This document shows positions 26,208 through 35,732 of a stretch of DNA of 64,000 bases, one piece after another. How positions within the stretch are numbered: the first letter of the stretch is position 1; every line of letters begins with the position of its first letter. The stretch is taken from contig CAWGCA010000003.1 in NCBI GenBank assembly GCA_963820955.1, positions 1 through 64,000 of the forward strand, given 5' to 3'. The stretch is from CAWGCA01 sp963820955. Lineage in GTDB: Bacteria; Pseudomonadota; Gammaproteobacteria; Chromatiales; Chromatiaceae. The notes beneath the pieces were generated by a model that ran no database searches, was not told the origin of the DNA, and worked only from the letters and a program-made list of their open reading frames with translations. Position numbers and translations under genes: made by a program.

Positions 26208-26430
26208 CTGTCTCTCCTCATTCTGTTGCTTACTTGTTGATACTAAGCCGTATTGTTTTCCCGGAACAGGGCTGTTGCCGGAGCGCGAAAAGGTTTGCCC
26301 TGAGCGGCCGGCTTCAGTCGATCGGGATGTCCCGTGCATCATCGGTAATCCGCCCGGCTTTTCCAACCTTTTTTTATCCAGGGCCTGTTAACACGATGCG
26401 GACATCCATCGACGAAGGCCATTTTTCCCT

Positions 26431-27921
26431 TCAATCCGACACCGGCAGGCCCTCCGACCCCCTTTCCGCCCGCAGGAGGGACTCCAGCAACCGGTGATCG
26501 TCGAAATGGCGGCGCCCGATGAATGCAATGGCATGAGTACCCGGTTGCCGCATCGCCCCCGGGCTCAGCACTCCAAACGACCAGAGCAGATACCGCTCCG
26601 CACGCTCACTGCCCGCTACCAGTCCATCGGGGCCAAACAGGCTGCGGCGTCCACCGCCAGGCAGCGACAGGGACAGCAGATCCCGGTAGTCTAGCAGTTG
26701 GTAGGGGATGCCCGCTGTCGCTCTGGTCATATCACTATAGACAGCCTGCAGATAATGGGTTCCAGCCGCCAACCTTAAAATCAACCGCTGTGTTGACTGC
26801 CATGCCGGGGCGGTCATCGGAACCAGCACCGGCTCTTCCCCGGTCGACAGTGGCCGCAGCTGGTAGCCGAGCGCCGGTAACAATTGATAATAGCAACCGC
26901 AACCGTGAATGCTGTCGTAGGCCAGGGGGCGCGCGTGGGTATCGAGGGTGACCCGCCAGATCACCGCATCAAGATGCCCGCTGTAGATATCGCCGGTATC
27001 GCGGGCAGGAAACCAGAACAGGTAGTTGAGCTGCAGCAGCGTCCGCTCCCGGAAGCGGGTATAACTCGGGTAGCGGTAAACTACCGGTTGGTCGGTATCG
27101 ACCACGGTGCTGCCATCCTTGTCCCATCCCATGTGGCCAATATGATCAGCCTCATTGAGGGTATCGATTTCGATGATCGGGGCAAATCGCTGAAACAATC
27201 GGTCCAGCAGGGGCTGGTCCGGCGGAGTTATGCCCAGAAGGGAAGGTTCAACTTCCTGCAATCGGGAGGAGAGTGAAGTGGGCTGGCCGCCTGAAAACGG
27301 ACGGTAGCGAACCAGCCTGCCACGCAACGGAAGCTCCCCGGGCGGCAACAAGAAAGGCTGTTGTAATCGCTTATGCAACTCGATTACCGACCGATGTGCC
27401 AGCAGGCTGGCCAGGGGATAGAGACCGACAACCCGGCGCCAGGTGAGGTAGTTGTCGGGCACCTCGACGACGTTTTGCAACACCGCCAGGTGCCTCCTGT
27501 CCTGCTGCACCTCGCGGGCCAGCTGACCGCTGCATTGCTCCAGCCAACGGCCCGCTCCCTCTCCATCCCGAGCGGTCGGCACGGCGTGACGATCTGCCGG
27601 CAGGTTATCCAGTTCCAGGCGCCTCAGTTCCAGGTCGAGACGGGCCAGCGCCGCTATCCACTGCCGATAGTGCGCTGTATCCTCAAGCTCGTCCCGGAAG
27701 GAGGCAAGAAAGCGGTTCGATCTCAGAAACGGATAACCCGGTATGGCGGCGGCACTGGCATCGCGGACGCCGGCAATGGCAACAGCCTCATCCAGGTCCG
27801 AATAAAACTGCAGACAATCCCTCGCGGGTAGCGCTTGAAGGGGTGAAGTTGGGCCAGTAGCGCATCCTCCAAGCGCACCGAACAGCAATAAAAGGAGCGG
27901 AATCCAAACGATCCTAGGCAA
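26431..27921 (-). CDS. Lipoprotein of unknown function (about 496 residues)
   Basis: The frame lacks an ATG before the signal; the best start is the TTG at 27921 with GAGG nine bases upstream, giving MPRIVWIPLLLLLFGALGGC with a lipobox (LGGC). A longer TTG start at 27963 is the alternative. The mature protein has a helical first part rich in Arg/Leu (DLELRRLELDNLPADRH) and a second part with conserved-looking aromatic motifs (RYPSYTRFRERTLLQLNYLFWFPAR; DSIHGCGCYYQLLP; GTHAIAFIGRRHFDDHRLLESLL). HGCGCYY could bind a metal. I do not recognise a family. It is divergent from the Fe(III) transporter and shares its Fur box region, so iron regulation is plausible. Confidence 0.65.
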   Translation of the reverse strand: MPRIVWIPLLLLLFGALGGCATGPTSPLQALPARDCLQFYSDLDEAVAIAGVRDASAAAIPGYPFLRSNRFLASFRDELEDTAHYRQWIAALARLDLELRRLELDNLPADRHAVPTARDGEGAGRWLEQCSGQLAREVQQDRRHLAVLQNVVEVPDNYLTWRRVVGLYPLASLLAHRSVIELHKRLQQPFLLPPGELPLRGRLVRYRPFSGGQPTSLSSRLQEVEPSLLGITPPDQPLLDRLFQRFAPIIEIDTLNEADHIGHMGWDKDGSTVVDTDQPVVYRYPSYTRFRERTLLQLNYLFWFPARDTGDIYSGHLDAVIWRVTLDTHARPLAYDSIHGCGCYYQLLPALGYQLRPLSTGEEPVLVPMTAPAWQSTQRLILRLAAGTHYLQAVYSDMTRATAGIPYQLLDYRDLLSLSLPGGGRRSLFGPDGLVAGSERAERYLLWSFGVLSPGAMRQPGTHAIAFIGRRHFDDHRLLESLLRAERGSEGLPVSD

Positions 27922-27982
27922 GTTTTCGGACCTCAATAGATAGTTACCCAGCCTCTCATCCAATCCAAAGAGCGGCTTTTAT

Positions 27983-27997
27983 TGAGAATAGTTTTCA
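27983..27997. promoter_or_regulatory. Fur box between lipoprotein and iron transporter genes
   Basis: TGAGAATAGTTTTCA agrees with the 7-1-7 Fur consensus (TGATAAT, N, ATTATCA) at 11 of 14 positions. It lies 68 bases before the substrate-binding protein ATG and about 60 bases before the divergent lipoprotein start, in an AT-rich spacer. Expected effect: repression by Fe(II)-Fur when iron is sufficient. Confidence 0.7.
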
Positions 27998-28064
27998 TTC
28001 GTAATAATATCCTAGAAAACCCCTATAGCAACCTGTTTTCAAAGATACCCTGAGGTATTCCGAG

Positions 28065-29081
28065 ATGTACAACAAGCTTCTGGCCTCACTGCTGGTTCCG
28101 CTGGCCCTCTACACGACGCAGACCCTGGCCGACGAGGTCAATGTCTATTCCGCCCGCAAGGAAGCGCTGATCAAACCGCTGTTGGAGCGGTTCTCGAACG
28201 AAACCGGGATCCAGGTCAATCTGGTGACCGGAAAGGCGGATGCCCTGCTGCAGCGGCTGCGAAGCGAAAACCGGAACTCCCCGGCAGACCTGTTGATCAC
28301 CACCGATGCGGGCCGGCTCTACCGGGCCAAGGCGGCAGGCGTATTGCAGGCCGTAGAGTCTGAAATTCTCCAGGCCTCGATACCGGCATCTTACCGCGAT
28401 CCCGAAAATCATTGGTTCGGACTTTCGATCCGGGCACGCACTATCGTTTATGCGAAGGAGCGGGTCAAACCGGAGGAGCTCTCGAGCTATGAAGCACTGA
28501 CGGATTCCCGCTGGAAAAACCGGCTTTGTATCCGTTCCTCCGGCAACATCTATAACCAGTCGCTGACCGCGTCCATGCTTGTCGCAGACGGCGCATTGAA
28601 GACTGAACACTGGGCTAAGGGCCTGGTAAAGAATTTCGCCCGACCGCCCCAGGGCGGAGACCGGGACCAGATCAAGGCTGCCGCCGCGGGACAGTGCGAT
28701 ATCGCCCTCGCCAACACCTATTACCTGGGAACGATGATTCATTCGAAGAATGCAGAAGAGCGCGAGGCCGCTGGCAAGATGGCCATCTTCTGGCCCAATC
28801 AGGCGGGGCGCGGAGTCCATGTGAACGTCAGTGGCGCCGCCGTCACCGCCGCTGCACCGCACCGGGAAAACGCCATCCGGCTGCTGGAGTTCCTGGCGGG
28901 CGACGAGGCCCAGCGGTGGTACGCCGCAAGCAATCACGAATATCCGGTCAATCCCGATGTTGGATGGAGCGAGACGCTCAAGTCCTGGGGGACGTTTAAA
29001 ACAGACTCGATCAACCTCTCTCTGCTTGGCGAATTGAACCCGGAAGCGGTCAAAATCATGGATCGTGCGGGCTGGAAATAG
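28065..29081 (+). CDS. Fe(3+) ABC transporter, periplasmic substrate-binding protein
   Basis: A 338-residue type II binding protein (FutA/FbpA group) for ferric iron. Signal peptide 1-22 (cleavage after TLA), then the characteristic DEVNVYSARKEALIKPLLERFSNETGI, the tyrosine-rich iron region near YNQSLTAS and ANTYYLGTMIHSKN, and the C-terminal SGAAVTAAAPHRENAIRLLEFLAGDEAQRWYA. The YY pair in NTYYLG matches the iron-ligand tyrosines of FbpA. First gene of a three-gene operon with permease and ATPase, preceded by a Fur box. The permease start follows after 33 bases. Confidence 0.92.
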   Translation: MYNKLLASLLVPLALYTTQTLADEVNVYSARKEALIKPLLERFSNETGIQVNLVTGKADALLQRLRSENRNSPADLLITTDAGRLYRAKAAGVLQAVESEILQASIPASYRDPENHWFGLSIRARTIVYAKERVKPEELSSYEALTDSRWKNRLCIRSSGNIYNQSLTASMLVADGALKTEHWAKGLVKNFARPPQGGDRDQIKAAAAGQCDIALANTYYLGTMIHSKNAEEREAAGKMAIFWPNQAGRGVHVNVSGAAVTAAAPHRENAIRLLEFLAGDEAQRWYAASNHEYPVNPDVGWSETLKSWGTFKTDSINLSLLGELNPEAVKIMDRAGWK

Positions 29082-29114
29082 GCGCCCATCACCCGTCCCA
29101 GGGAGTTGATCCAC

Positions 29115-30779
29115 TTGTCCTCTGCGGTTTCCAGCCTCTCCTCTTCCACCGGCGACACCCTTTGGCGCTGGGGTCCGCCGGCTGTGGCTGTCCTGATGGC
29201 GATCCCGGTGCTGGTGATCTTCAGCTTCGTACTGCATCCCGCCGGCGAGGTGTGGCAACACCTGGTGGAGACGGTGCTCCGGGACTACGTGGTCAACTCC
29301 CTGTTATTGATGACCGGGGTCGCCATCGGTACCCTGTCGATCGGCGTCTCCTGCGCCTGGCTCACCAGCATGTGCCGCTTTCCCGGACGGCGTCTGTTCG
29401 AGTGGGCACTGCTGCTGCCGATGGCGATACCGGCCTATATCATTGCCTACACCTATACCGGTATGCTCGATTTCTCCGGACCGCTGCAGACGCAGCTTAG
29501 GGAGTGGACCGGCTGGGGCTATGGCGACTACTGGTTTCCCGAGATCCGTTCCCTGGAGGGTGCGGCCCTGATGCTCTCCCTGGTGCTCTATCCCTATGTC
29601 TACCTGCTGGCCCGCGCCTCATTCCTTGAGCAGTCGGTCTGCGTCCTCGAGGTCAGCCGCACCCTGGGCAATGGCCCCTGGCGCACATTTTTTAACGTCG
29701 CCCTGCCACTGTCCCGCCCTGCCGTCATCGCCGGACTCAGCCTGGCCCTGATGGAGACCCTGGCCGACTATGGTACGGTGCAATATTTTGGGGTAAGCAC
29801 ATTCACCACCGGTATTTTCCGCACCTGGTTCGGACTCGACAACAGTCCCGCGGCCGCTCAACTATCGGCCATGCTGCTCGGCTTCGTCTTCCTGTTGATC
29901 ATCCTGGAGCGCTGGTCCCGACGACACATGCGTTTTCACCACACCGGCCGCCGCCGGGTATCCCCGCCCCGGTTCGATCTTACTGGCTGGAACGCCGCGG
30001 CCGCCTTCGGCATCTGCGGTGGCGTTCTGTTGCTGGGTTTTCTCCTTCCCGCCAGCCAACTGGCAGTCTGGAGCTGGGCGACCTATGGCGAAATGGTGGA
30101 CGCCAGCTTCCTAGCCCTCACCTGGCACAGCTTTCTGCTGGCCGCCTCGGCCTCGCTGCTGGCCCTGCTGCTGGCCCTGTTACTGGGATACGGCAAGCGA
30201 CTCCACAATCGGCCCCTAACCCGCATCTCGGTTCGCATTGCCGGTATGGGCTATGCAGTTCCGGGGACCGTCATCGCAGTCGGTGTCATGCTGCCCTTTG
30301 CCTGGTTCGACAACACCCTGGACAGTTGGCTGCGGACCCGGTTCGACATCTCCAGCGGGCTGCTCCTGAGCGGCACCCTGGTGGCGCTGCTGTTCAGCTA
30401 CCTGGTTCGTTTTCTCGCCGTCTCGCTGCAGACGGTAGAGGCCGGGTTGGGAAAGATCGGCCGCAGCGTGGACGATGCCGCTTACTCTCTCGGCTACCAA
30501 CCGGCCGGGGTGCTGGGACGCGTTCATCTGCCGATGATGAGGGCAAGCCTGTTTACCGCCCTGCTGCTGGTGTTTGTCGATGTGCTGAAAGAACTACCGG
30601 CGACATTGATCCTGCGCCCCTTCAATTTCAATACCCTGGCGGTACGCACTTACGAACTGGCATCCGACGAACGACTCATGGATGCCTCCAGTGCCGCCCT
30701 CGCCATTGTACTGGTCGGGGTCTTGCCTGTGATCCTCCTGAGCCGCAATATCCGCCGACTGGGGCCAGCACATGAATAA
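29115..30779 (+). CDS. Fe(3+) ABC transporter permease (FbpB type, two fused MetI halves)
   Basis: About 555 residues. A TTG at 29115 with GGGAG nine bases upstream is the likeliest start; a TTG three codons earlier is also open. Around twelve hydrophobic helices in two MetI-like halves (about 50-260 and 330-545), the usual design for FbpB/SfuB permeases. The two EAA-type coupling loops are visible (LEVSRTLGNGPWRTFFNVALPLSRP; VDDAAYSLGYQPAGVLGRVHLPMMRAS), which contact the ATPase. Overlaps the ATPase gene by 8 bases, so the subunits are translationally coupled. Confidence 0.92.
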   Translation: MSSAVSSLSSSTGDTLWRWGPPAVAVLMAIPVLVIFSFVLHPAGEVWQHLVETVLRDYVVNSLLLMTGVAIGTLSIGVSCAWLTSMCRFPGRRLFEWALLLPMAIPAYIIAYTYTGMLDFSGPLQTQLREWTGWGYGDYWFPEIRSLEGAALMLSLVLYPYVYLLARASFLEQSVCVLEVSRTLGNGPWRTFFNVALPLSRPAVIAGLSLALMETLADYGTVQYFGVSTFTTGIFRTWFGLDNSPAAAQLSAMLLGFVFLLIILERWSRRHMRFHHTGRRRVSPPRFDLTGWNAAAAFGICGGVLLLGFLLPASQLAVWSWATYGEMVDASFLALTWHSFLLAASASLLALLLALLLGYGKRLHNRPLTRISVRIAGMGYAVPGTVIAVGVMLPFAWFDNTLDSWLRTRFDISSGLLLSGTLVALLFSYLVRFLAVSLQTVEAGLGKIGRSVDDAAYSLGYQPAGVLGRVHLPMMRASLFTALLLVFVDVLKELPATLILRPFNFNTLAVRTYELASDERLMDASSAALAIVLVGVLPVILLSRNIRRLGPAHE

Positions 30780-31881
30780 CCAGCTGGAATTGAACGGCGT
30801 CTCCGTTGCCTACGGTCACAAGATCGCAGCGAAGGAAATCTCCTTTTCCCTGGCTCCCGGCCAGATCGGGTGCCTGCTCGGCCCCAGTGGCTGTGGCAAG
30901 ACCAGCCTGCTGCGGGCCATCGCCGGCTTCGAGCCGCTGGCTCAGGGTGAGATTCACCTTCACGGGAAACTGGTCAGTCGCCCGGGTGACCGGGTACCAC
31001 CCGAGCAGCGTCGGGTCGGTATGGTATTTCAGGACTTCGCCCTCTTCCCGCACCTCAATGTTGAAAAAAACATCGCCTTTGGTCTACGGCGACTGACGGT
31101 AATCGAGCGCAGACGGAGGGTGGAAGAACTGTTGGCGCTCACCGGTCTCGAGGGGGCGGGCTCGACCTACCCCCACCAGCTCTCAGGCGGACAGCAGCAG
31201 CGGGTAGCCCTGGCCCGTGCAATGGCCCCGAGGCCGGAGATACTGCTCCTGGATGAGCCCTTCTCCAACCTGGACGTGGAACTGCGGGAGCAGCTTGCGG
31301 GCGAGGTGCGCGACCTGTTGAAACGCGACCGGGTCACCGCGATCCTGGTCACTCACGATCAGCTGGAGGCATTCGCCATGTGCGACCTCATCGGTGCCAT
31401 CCATCAGGGCCAGCTGCAGCAGTGGGACAGCGCCTACCGGCTCTATCACAACCCGGCCAATCGTTTTGTCGCCGACTTTATCGGTCAGGGCTCGATCCTG
31501 GATGCCAGGGTGCTGGATGCGGCACGCCTTATCACCCCCCTGGGAGAGATCGAGGGAGCGGTGCCAAAGGGTTGTCCGCCTGGCTGCCAGGTGCAGATAC
31601 TGTTACGACCAGACGACGTCTTCCTGACCCGGGATAGCCCGTTGCGCGGGGTGATCCTCAAAAAGGCCTTCCGTGGCTCGGAATATCTCTATACCCTGGG
31701 CCTGGCCGACGGCAACCAGGTCTTGTCGCTGATGCCCAGCCACCAGGATATGGCGGTGGGAACGGAGACCGGCCTGGGGCTGGATGTCCGGCATCTGGTG
31801 GTGTTCCGGCCAGATCAGATCGCTGGCGATAAACCTCTGGAACACACCGGTTTCGTGAGTAACACCTTCACCAAGCCATAA
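30772..31881 (+). CDS. Fe(3+) ABC transporter ATP-binding protein (FbpC type)
   Basis: A 369-residue ABC ATPase. Walker A GPSGCGKTS, Q-loop VFQDFALFPH, signature LSGGQQQRVALARA, Walker B ILLLDEPFSNLD and switch His in LVTHDQ are all intact. The C-terminal about 120 residues (GQGSILDARV onward, QILLRPDDVFL) form the regulatory TOBE-like domain of iron transporters. Drives Fe(III) import with the two preceding gene products. Starts inside the permease gene. Converges on the sterol desaturase-like gene with one base between stops. Confidence 0.92.
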   Translation: MNNQLELNGVSVAYGHKIAAKEISFSLAPGQIGCLLGPSGCGKTSLLRAIAGFEPLAQGEIHLHGKLVSRPGDRVPPEQRRVGMVFQDFALFPHLNVEKNIAFGLRRLTVIERRRRVEELLALTGLEGAGSTYPHQLSGGQQQRVALARAMAPRPEILLLDEPFSNLDVELREQLAGEVRDLLKRDRVTAILVTHDQLEAFAMCDLIGAIHQGQLQQWDSAYRLYHNPANRFVADFIGQGSILDARVLDAARLITPLGEIEGAVPKGCPPGCQVQILLRPDDVFLTRDSPLRGVILKKAFRGSEYLYTLGLADGNQVLSLMPSHQDMAVGTETGLGLDVRHLVVFRPDQIAGDKPLEHTGFVSNTFTKP

Positions 31882-31882
31882 T

Positions 31883-32728
31883 CTATGGCCGCTTGTCCCC
31901 TTCTCCCTCCGGACGGGACCATTGCCGGCGATTGATGGCGCAATAACCGCTGATTTTCCCAGCGAAGGGCAGTAGCAGCATGCCGGGCAAACGATTGACC
32001 TGCCTTGGGTCCCGATAGCCGTGAATACCGATGACCATCCCCTGGTGTCCGCCCCGGGGTTGATCGCGATAACTGCCAAACAGCCGATCCCACCAGGGCA
32101 GGTTGAAGCCGAAATTACTGTTGGCTTCATCGTCCTCCACCGAATGATGCACCCGGTGCATATCCGGGGTAACCAGGAACCAGCGCAGTACCCGGTCCGT
32201 TGCGAGCGGAATCTTCACGTTACTGTGATTGAGCATGGCGGTGGCGTTGAGCAGCACTTCGAATATCATGACGGCCACCAGCGGCGGCCCGAGCACCATG
32301 ATGGTGGCGAATTTGATCAGCATGGAGAGTATGATCTCGAGCGGGTGGAATCGGGCGCCGGTGGCCACGTCGTAATCGGGGTCCGCATGGTGAACCAGCA
32401 CGTGCTGCAGATATATCACACAGTCCATTGCGATTACCGATACCGCTGCGGCCAGCCAGAAGGGCAGCTCGAAATAATTGAGCAGACCCCAGCCACGGGC
32501 TGCCGCCAGGGCGGCCATGCCCGCCGCAGCGGCGGGAAAGAGCAGGCGCAGAATCAGGCTATTGAGAAATACCATGCCCAAATTGTTAATCCAGCGCAGC
32601 CGTTTCGAAATGCCGAGGGCCCGGCGTGGGGCCGCCATCTCCCACAGGGCCATCGGCACAAAGACCGCGAAGAAAAACCCCAGGCGGATGTGGATCTCGT
32701 AGTGCAGGATCAGACTATTCCAATTCAT
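31883..32728 (-). CDS. Sterol desaturase/fatty acid hydroxylase family protein, apparently missing a His motif
   Basis: A 281-residue membrane protein of the di-iron FA-hydroxylase superfamily, with hydrophobic helices near 15-30, 50-75 and 85-110. Seen: YLQHVLVHHADPDYDVATG, RFHPLEI, NHSNVKIP, and a complete last motif PDMHRVHHSVEDDE with SNFGFNLPWWDRLFG. In relatives I recall, the first and second His boxes are separated by a segment with LWR, then HRxHH; here H-VLV-HH runs directly into ADPDYDV, as if about 12 residues were lost in frame near 32387-32394. The enzyme may be inactive or altered. AAAAGG ribosome site. Reaction and substrate (membrane lipid or sterol-like) are unknown. Confidence 0.8.
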   Translation of the reverse strand: MNWNSLILHYEIHIRLGFFFAVFVPMALWEMAAPRRALGISKRLRWINNLGMVFLNSLILRLLFPAAAAGMAALAAARGWGLLNYFELPFWLAAAVSVIAMDCVIYLQHVLVHHADPDYDVATGARFHPLEIILSMLIKFATIMVLGPPLVAVMIFEVLLNATAMLNHSNVKIPLATDRVLRWFLVTPDMHRVHHSVEDDEANSNFGFNLPWWDRLFGSYRDQPRGGHQGMVIGIHGYRDPRQVNRLPGMLLLPFAGKISGYCAINRRQWSRPEGEGDKRP

Positions 32729-33025
32729 GGCTACCTTTTAACCTTTCCGTTGGACTATCCTGCAATAGAAAACCGCAAGTGGATTTATGCGGCGCGGGAG
32801 CCCCACCACCACGAGTGGTGGCGGAGGATGGTTCGCACCGGCTGCCAGAATTAGCGCCAGGGCAGACCAGCGGCAGTTCATTCCCCATCAACTATAATAC
32901 CTCTCACCCCGAAAAAAACGCTGCCTGACGATCGATTGCCGGAGCAGTGCCCGTTCTGCTTGCGGCCGGCGGGCTTGCGCGATGACCAGCGCTAACAAGG
33001 CAGAATCAACCGGAGGAGATAAACG

Positions 33026-34942
33026 ATGACCGCCCCAAGGTTTCTGCGTTTTTGCAGTTCGTTTCTTTTAAACGGCAACCGGTTACAGGCGCTGGTGCTG
33101 CTCGGCGCCGCCATGGCCCTGATCACTTCCTGCACCTGGTCGCAGCGGGGCTCATCCCTGGGGGTACCCGGTGTGCGTGGCGGCGTCATCACCACCAGCG
33201 AACCCAATGCGGCGAGGGTGGGGGCGGAGATTCTGCGTCAGGGCGGTAATGCCATCGATGCCGCCGCGGCGGTACAGTTCGCCCTGAATGTGGTGGAGCC
33301 CCAGTCATCCGGAATCGGCGGCGGTGGCTTCATGCTGGTCTATCTGGCCAAAGAGAAAAAGGTATTCGCGGTGGAGTCTCGGGAGAAGGCCCCGGCGGCG
33401 GCGACCCCGGATATGTTCTTGCCCTTTGTCGACCACGGCAGTTCGGCATTCAGCCTGGCATCCACCAGCGGCCTGGCGGTCGGTGTTCCGGGAACACTCC
33501 GCGGGGTGACCACCGCGCTGGAGAACTGGGGGACCATTTCCCTGTCGGAGTCATTGACTCCGGCCATCGAACTCGCGGAAAAGGGCTTTCGAGTCGGGCC
33601 CAGGCTGGCCAAAAGCAGCAAGAGCCCCCGCCTGCAGAGCGAGCCAGGCAACCCCGCGTACGATGAGGCCCGTAAGGTGTTCCGCCCGCACGATGCACCT
33701 CTGGTCGAGGGGCAGCTATTGGTGCAACCTGATCTGGCAAAGACCCTCAAGCTGATCTCTGCGCAGGGCCCCGATGTCTTCTACCAGAGAGAGGGAGAGA
33801 TCGCCAAGGCGATCATCGAAACCCAGCGGGCAACCCGTAGCGATCCTGGGACCGGTATTGAGATTGCCGCCGGTGCGGGGCGGATGACGGACGGGGATCT
33901 GGAAAACTACAAGGTGGTCATCCGCGATCCCATCGAGGGTGACTATCGCGGCCTGACCATCAAATCCATGGGGCCGCCCTCCTCCGGCGCCCTCACCGTG
34001 ATCCAAATCCTCAAACTGATCGAGCGTTTCCCCATTGGAGACAAGGCGCAGGGATACGGCTTCGGGACCACCCGCACACTGAACGTTATGATCGAGGCCA
34101 TGCGGCTGGCCTTCGCTGATCGCGCTGTCTGGATGGGAGACGAAGATTTCGTCGATGTGCCCACCGAAGGGCTGTTGGACGACGACTATGTTGCCATGCG
34201 CAGCGCCCTGATCGATCCAGATGCCCGTCAGGCTGCAGTGACAGCGGACGATCCCCGTCCCTACGAACTGGCTGCCGTCAAAACAGGCTCCAAACTGGCC
34301 AGGGTTTCCCCGGAGATACCCAAGGGAGTCAATACCACTCATTTCACCATAGTCGACAGGGACGGCAATATCGTCTCCTACACCAGCACGATAGAATCAG
34401 GCTGGGGTGCGGGCCTGATGGTGCCGAGGTACGGATTTCTTCTCAACAACGAACTCACAGACTTCAATTTCGTCCCGGCCTACAACCCGGATCCCGACAA
34501 CTTCAATCCGGGAGCCAACGATGTGGCGCCCGACAAACGCCCACGCTCCAGCATGGCGCCGACCCTGGTATTCCACGGCAAACGGCCGGTGGCCGCCTAT
34601 GGCTCGCCCGGCGGCTCAACCATCATCGACTCGGTGCTCGGGGTCAGTATAAATCTCATCGATCACGGCATGGATGTCCAGGAAGCGGTGGACGCACCAC
34701 GCATCGCGCAGACCAGCGCCAACGGCAGTGTACGGCGCGAGATCGGTTTCTCGGAGAAGGTAATTAAGGAACTGGAGGCCTTGGGGCACACCCTGGGTAA
34801 TCCGGCAGACATCGGCTCGGTGCAGGCGGTAGTCATCGATCGGCACGGTAAACGCCAGTATGGTGCTGCCGACCGGCGTCGGGTTGGCGCCATTGTCACC
34901 CTGAGCAGCGACGAGATCGTGGATAAGGGGGGAAAACAATGA
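33026..34942 (+). CDS. ggt: Gamma-glutamyltransferase (lipoprotein)
   Basis: A 638-residue Ntn-hydrolase that removes the gamma-glutamyl group of glutathione in the periplasm. The signal peptide ends in a lipobox (LITSC, C36), so it is probably tethered. Conserved core: GGVITTSEPNAARVGAEILRQGGNAIDAAAAVQFALNVVEPQSSGIGGGGFML. Autocleavage and catalysis use T437 in NTTHFTIVDRDGN, followed by the small subunit with TLNxE-equivalent (TSTIESGWG), RPRSSMAPTLVF and YGSPGGSTIIDSV. Starts at ATG 33026 behind GGAGG. Converges on the cytochrome c'-like gene. With the partial gshA this window holds one end of glutathione synthesis and one of its breakdown. Confidence 0.93.
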   Translation: MTAPRFLRFCSSFLLNGNRLQALVLLGAAMALITSCTWSQRGSSLGVPGVRGGVITTSEPNAARVGAEILRQGGNAIDAAAAVQFALNVVEPQSSGIGGGGFMLVYLAKEKKVFAVESREKAPAAATPDMFLPFVDHGSSAFSLASTSGLAVGVPGTLRGVTTALENWGTISLSESLTPAIELAEKGFRVGPRLAKSSKSPRLQSEPGNPAYDEARKVFRPHDAPLVEGQLLVQPDLAKTLKLISAQGPDVFYQREGEIAKAIIETQRATRSDPGTGIEIAAGAGRMTDGDLENYKVVIRDPIEGDYRGLTIKSMGPPSSGALTVIQILKLIERFPIGDKAQGYGFGTTRTLNVMIEAMRLAFADRAVWMGDEDFVDVPTEGLLDDDYVAMRSALIDPDARQAAVTADDPRPYELAAVKTGSKLARVSPEIPKGVNTTHFTIVDRDGNIVSYTSTIESGWGAGLMVPRYGFLLNNELTDFNFVPAYNPDPDNFNPGANDVAPDKRPRSSMAPTLVFHGKRPVAAYGSPGGSTIIDSVLGVSINLIDHGMDVQEAVDAPRIAQTSANGSVRREIGFSEKVIKELEALGHTLGNPADIGSVQAVVIDRHGKRQYGAADRRRVGAIVTLSSDEIVDKGGKQ

Positions 34943-34979
34943 ATTTACCGGCCGGGTGCATTTTTGTTGAACAAGTACT

Positions 34980-35411
34980 TCATCGAATGCGATAACCTGA
35001 GTGGCAGCTAACACAGGCAGCCGTGGTCTCCGACAGTATTTTATAGGCTGGCAACAGCTCGCCTTCCTGTGCTTTCAAGGCAAATCGGCTTGCTGCTCGA
35101 TGCATACTTGTACCTGCCTGTCTCATCCCTTCGGGCATGAATTCAGCCATATGGCTCGCCCCATGCAATTCCAGCGAACTCATACCAAGACGTTGCTCAG
35201 CGATCTCCGCCGCCTTATCCAGTTCACCATTCCCCATGGCGATCAGAATTTCATTAACCGCGGTCAAATGATCGCGCATATTCGACATCATATGTTGTTG
35301 CATCATTTCCGGTAGCTGGACCAATTGTCTCTCATCATTGTCGGCGCTCGAAATTGAGTTCGCTAATGCCAACAGTACGAACAAGGCTACTCCGGTTGCT
35401 TTTTTCATCAT
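34980..35411 (-). CDS. Cytochrome c'-like exported protein
   Basis: A 143-residue single-heme cytochrome with signal peptide (1-23). The mature chain is rich in Met/His helices (MMQQHMMSNMRDHLTAVNEILIAMGNG; AASRFALKAQEGEL) consistent with a four-helix bundle, and the heme site CVSCH is five residues from the C-terminus in CVSCHSGYRIR. C-terminal CxxCH in a helical bundle is the hallmark of class II cytochromes c'. These bind NO or act in periplasmic redox defence. Strong GGAGGG ribosome site; its promoter lies upstream on the minus strand. Confidence 0.82.
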   Translation of the reverse strand: MMKKATGVALFVLLALANSISSADNDERQLVQLPEMMQQHMMSNMRDHLTAVNEILIAMGNGELDKAAEIAEQRLGMSSLELHGASHMAEFMPEGMRQAGTSMHRAASRFALKAQEGELLPAYKILSETTAACVSCHSGYRIR

Positions 35412-35732
35412 CTATCCACCCTCCAAGTTATTTTCGCCTGTAAAATTTCCTGTTCTTAAATCCACACCCGCATTTATTGAACAAATGATTCCACTAGTAC
35501 TCCTTCAGTATAAAATGGAGACGGTTTATTATGCGTACTTCGAATTTTTCGAGGTGCCCTGTATCTCAATCTCGCCGACAGAGCCGGAAAAAACTCCGGC
35601 AGAGTAATAAAATCATTGAGGTATACTCCCAAGCTGCCGACAGAGAATATACTAAATATCGTGAAACCGCCGGCAAGGCCAGCCGCAGAGAGGTCAATCG
35701 GCGGATACTGCATACATTTTTTGGGAGAAATC
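35412..35732. other. Intergenic region with solitary insertion-element end
   Basis: No gene is supported between the cytochrome c'-like gene and the GTG start of the TPR gene. The region holds an isolated element end (see 35542-35563) and an AT-rich stretch likely to contain the cytochrome c' promoter. Confidence 0.5.
35542..35563 (-). repeat. Solitary inverted-repeat end of a MITE/IS-like element
   Basis: Core AATTTTTCGAGGTGCCCT. Its reverse complement matches the left end of the small element at 43523-43681 at 21 of 22 positions. No partner end was seen within a few hundred bases, so this appears to be a relic or the end of a decayed insertion. Confidence 0.6.

Noticed and set aside
28086..29261. 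391-residue minus-strand open frame
   Set aside because: Antisense to the iron-binding protein, whose identification is firm.
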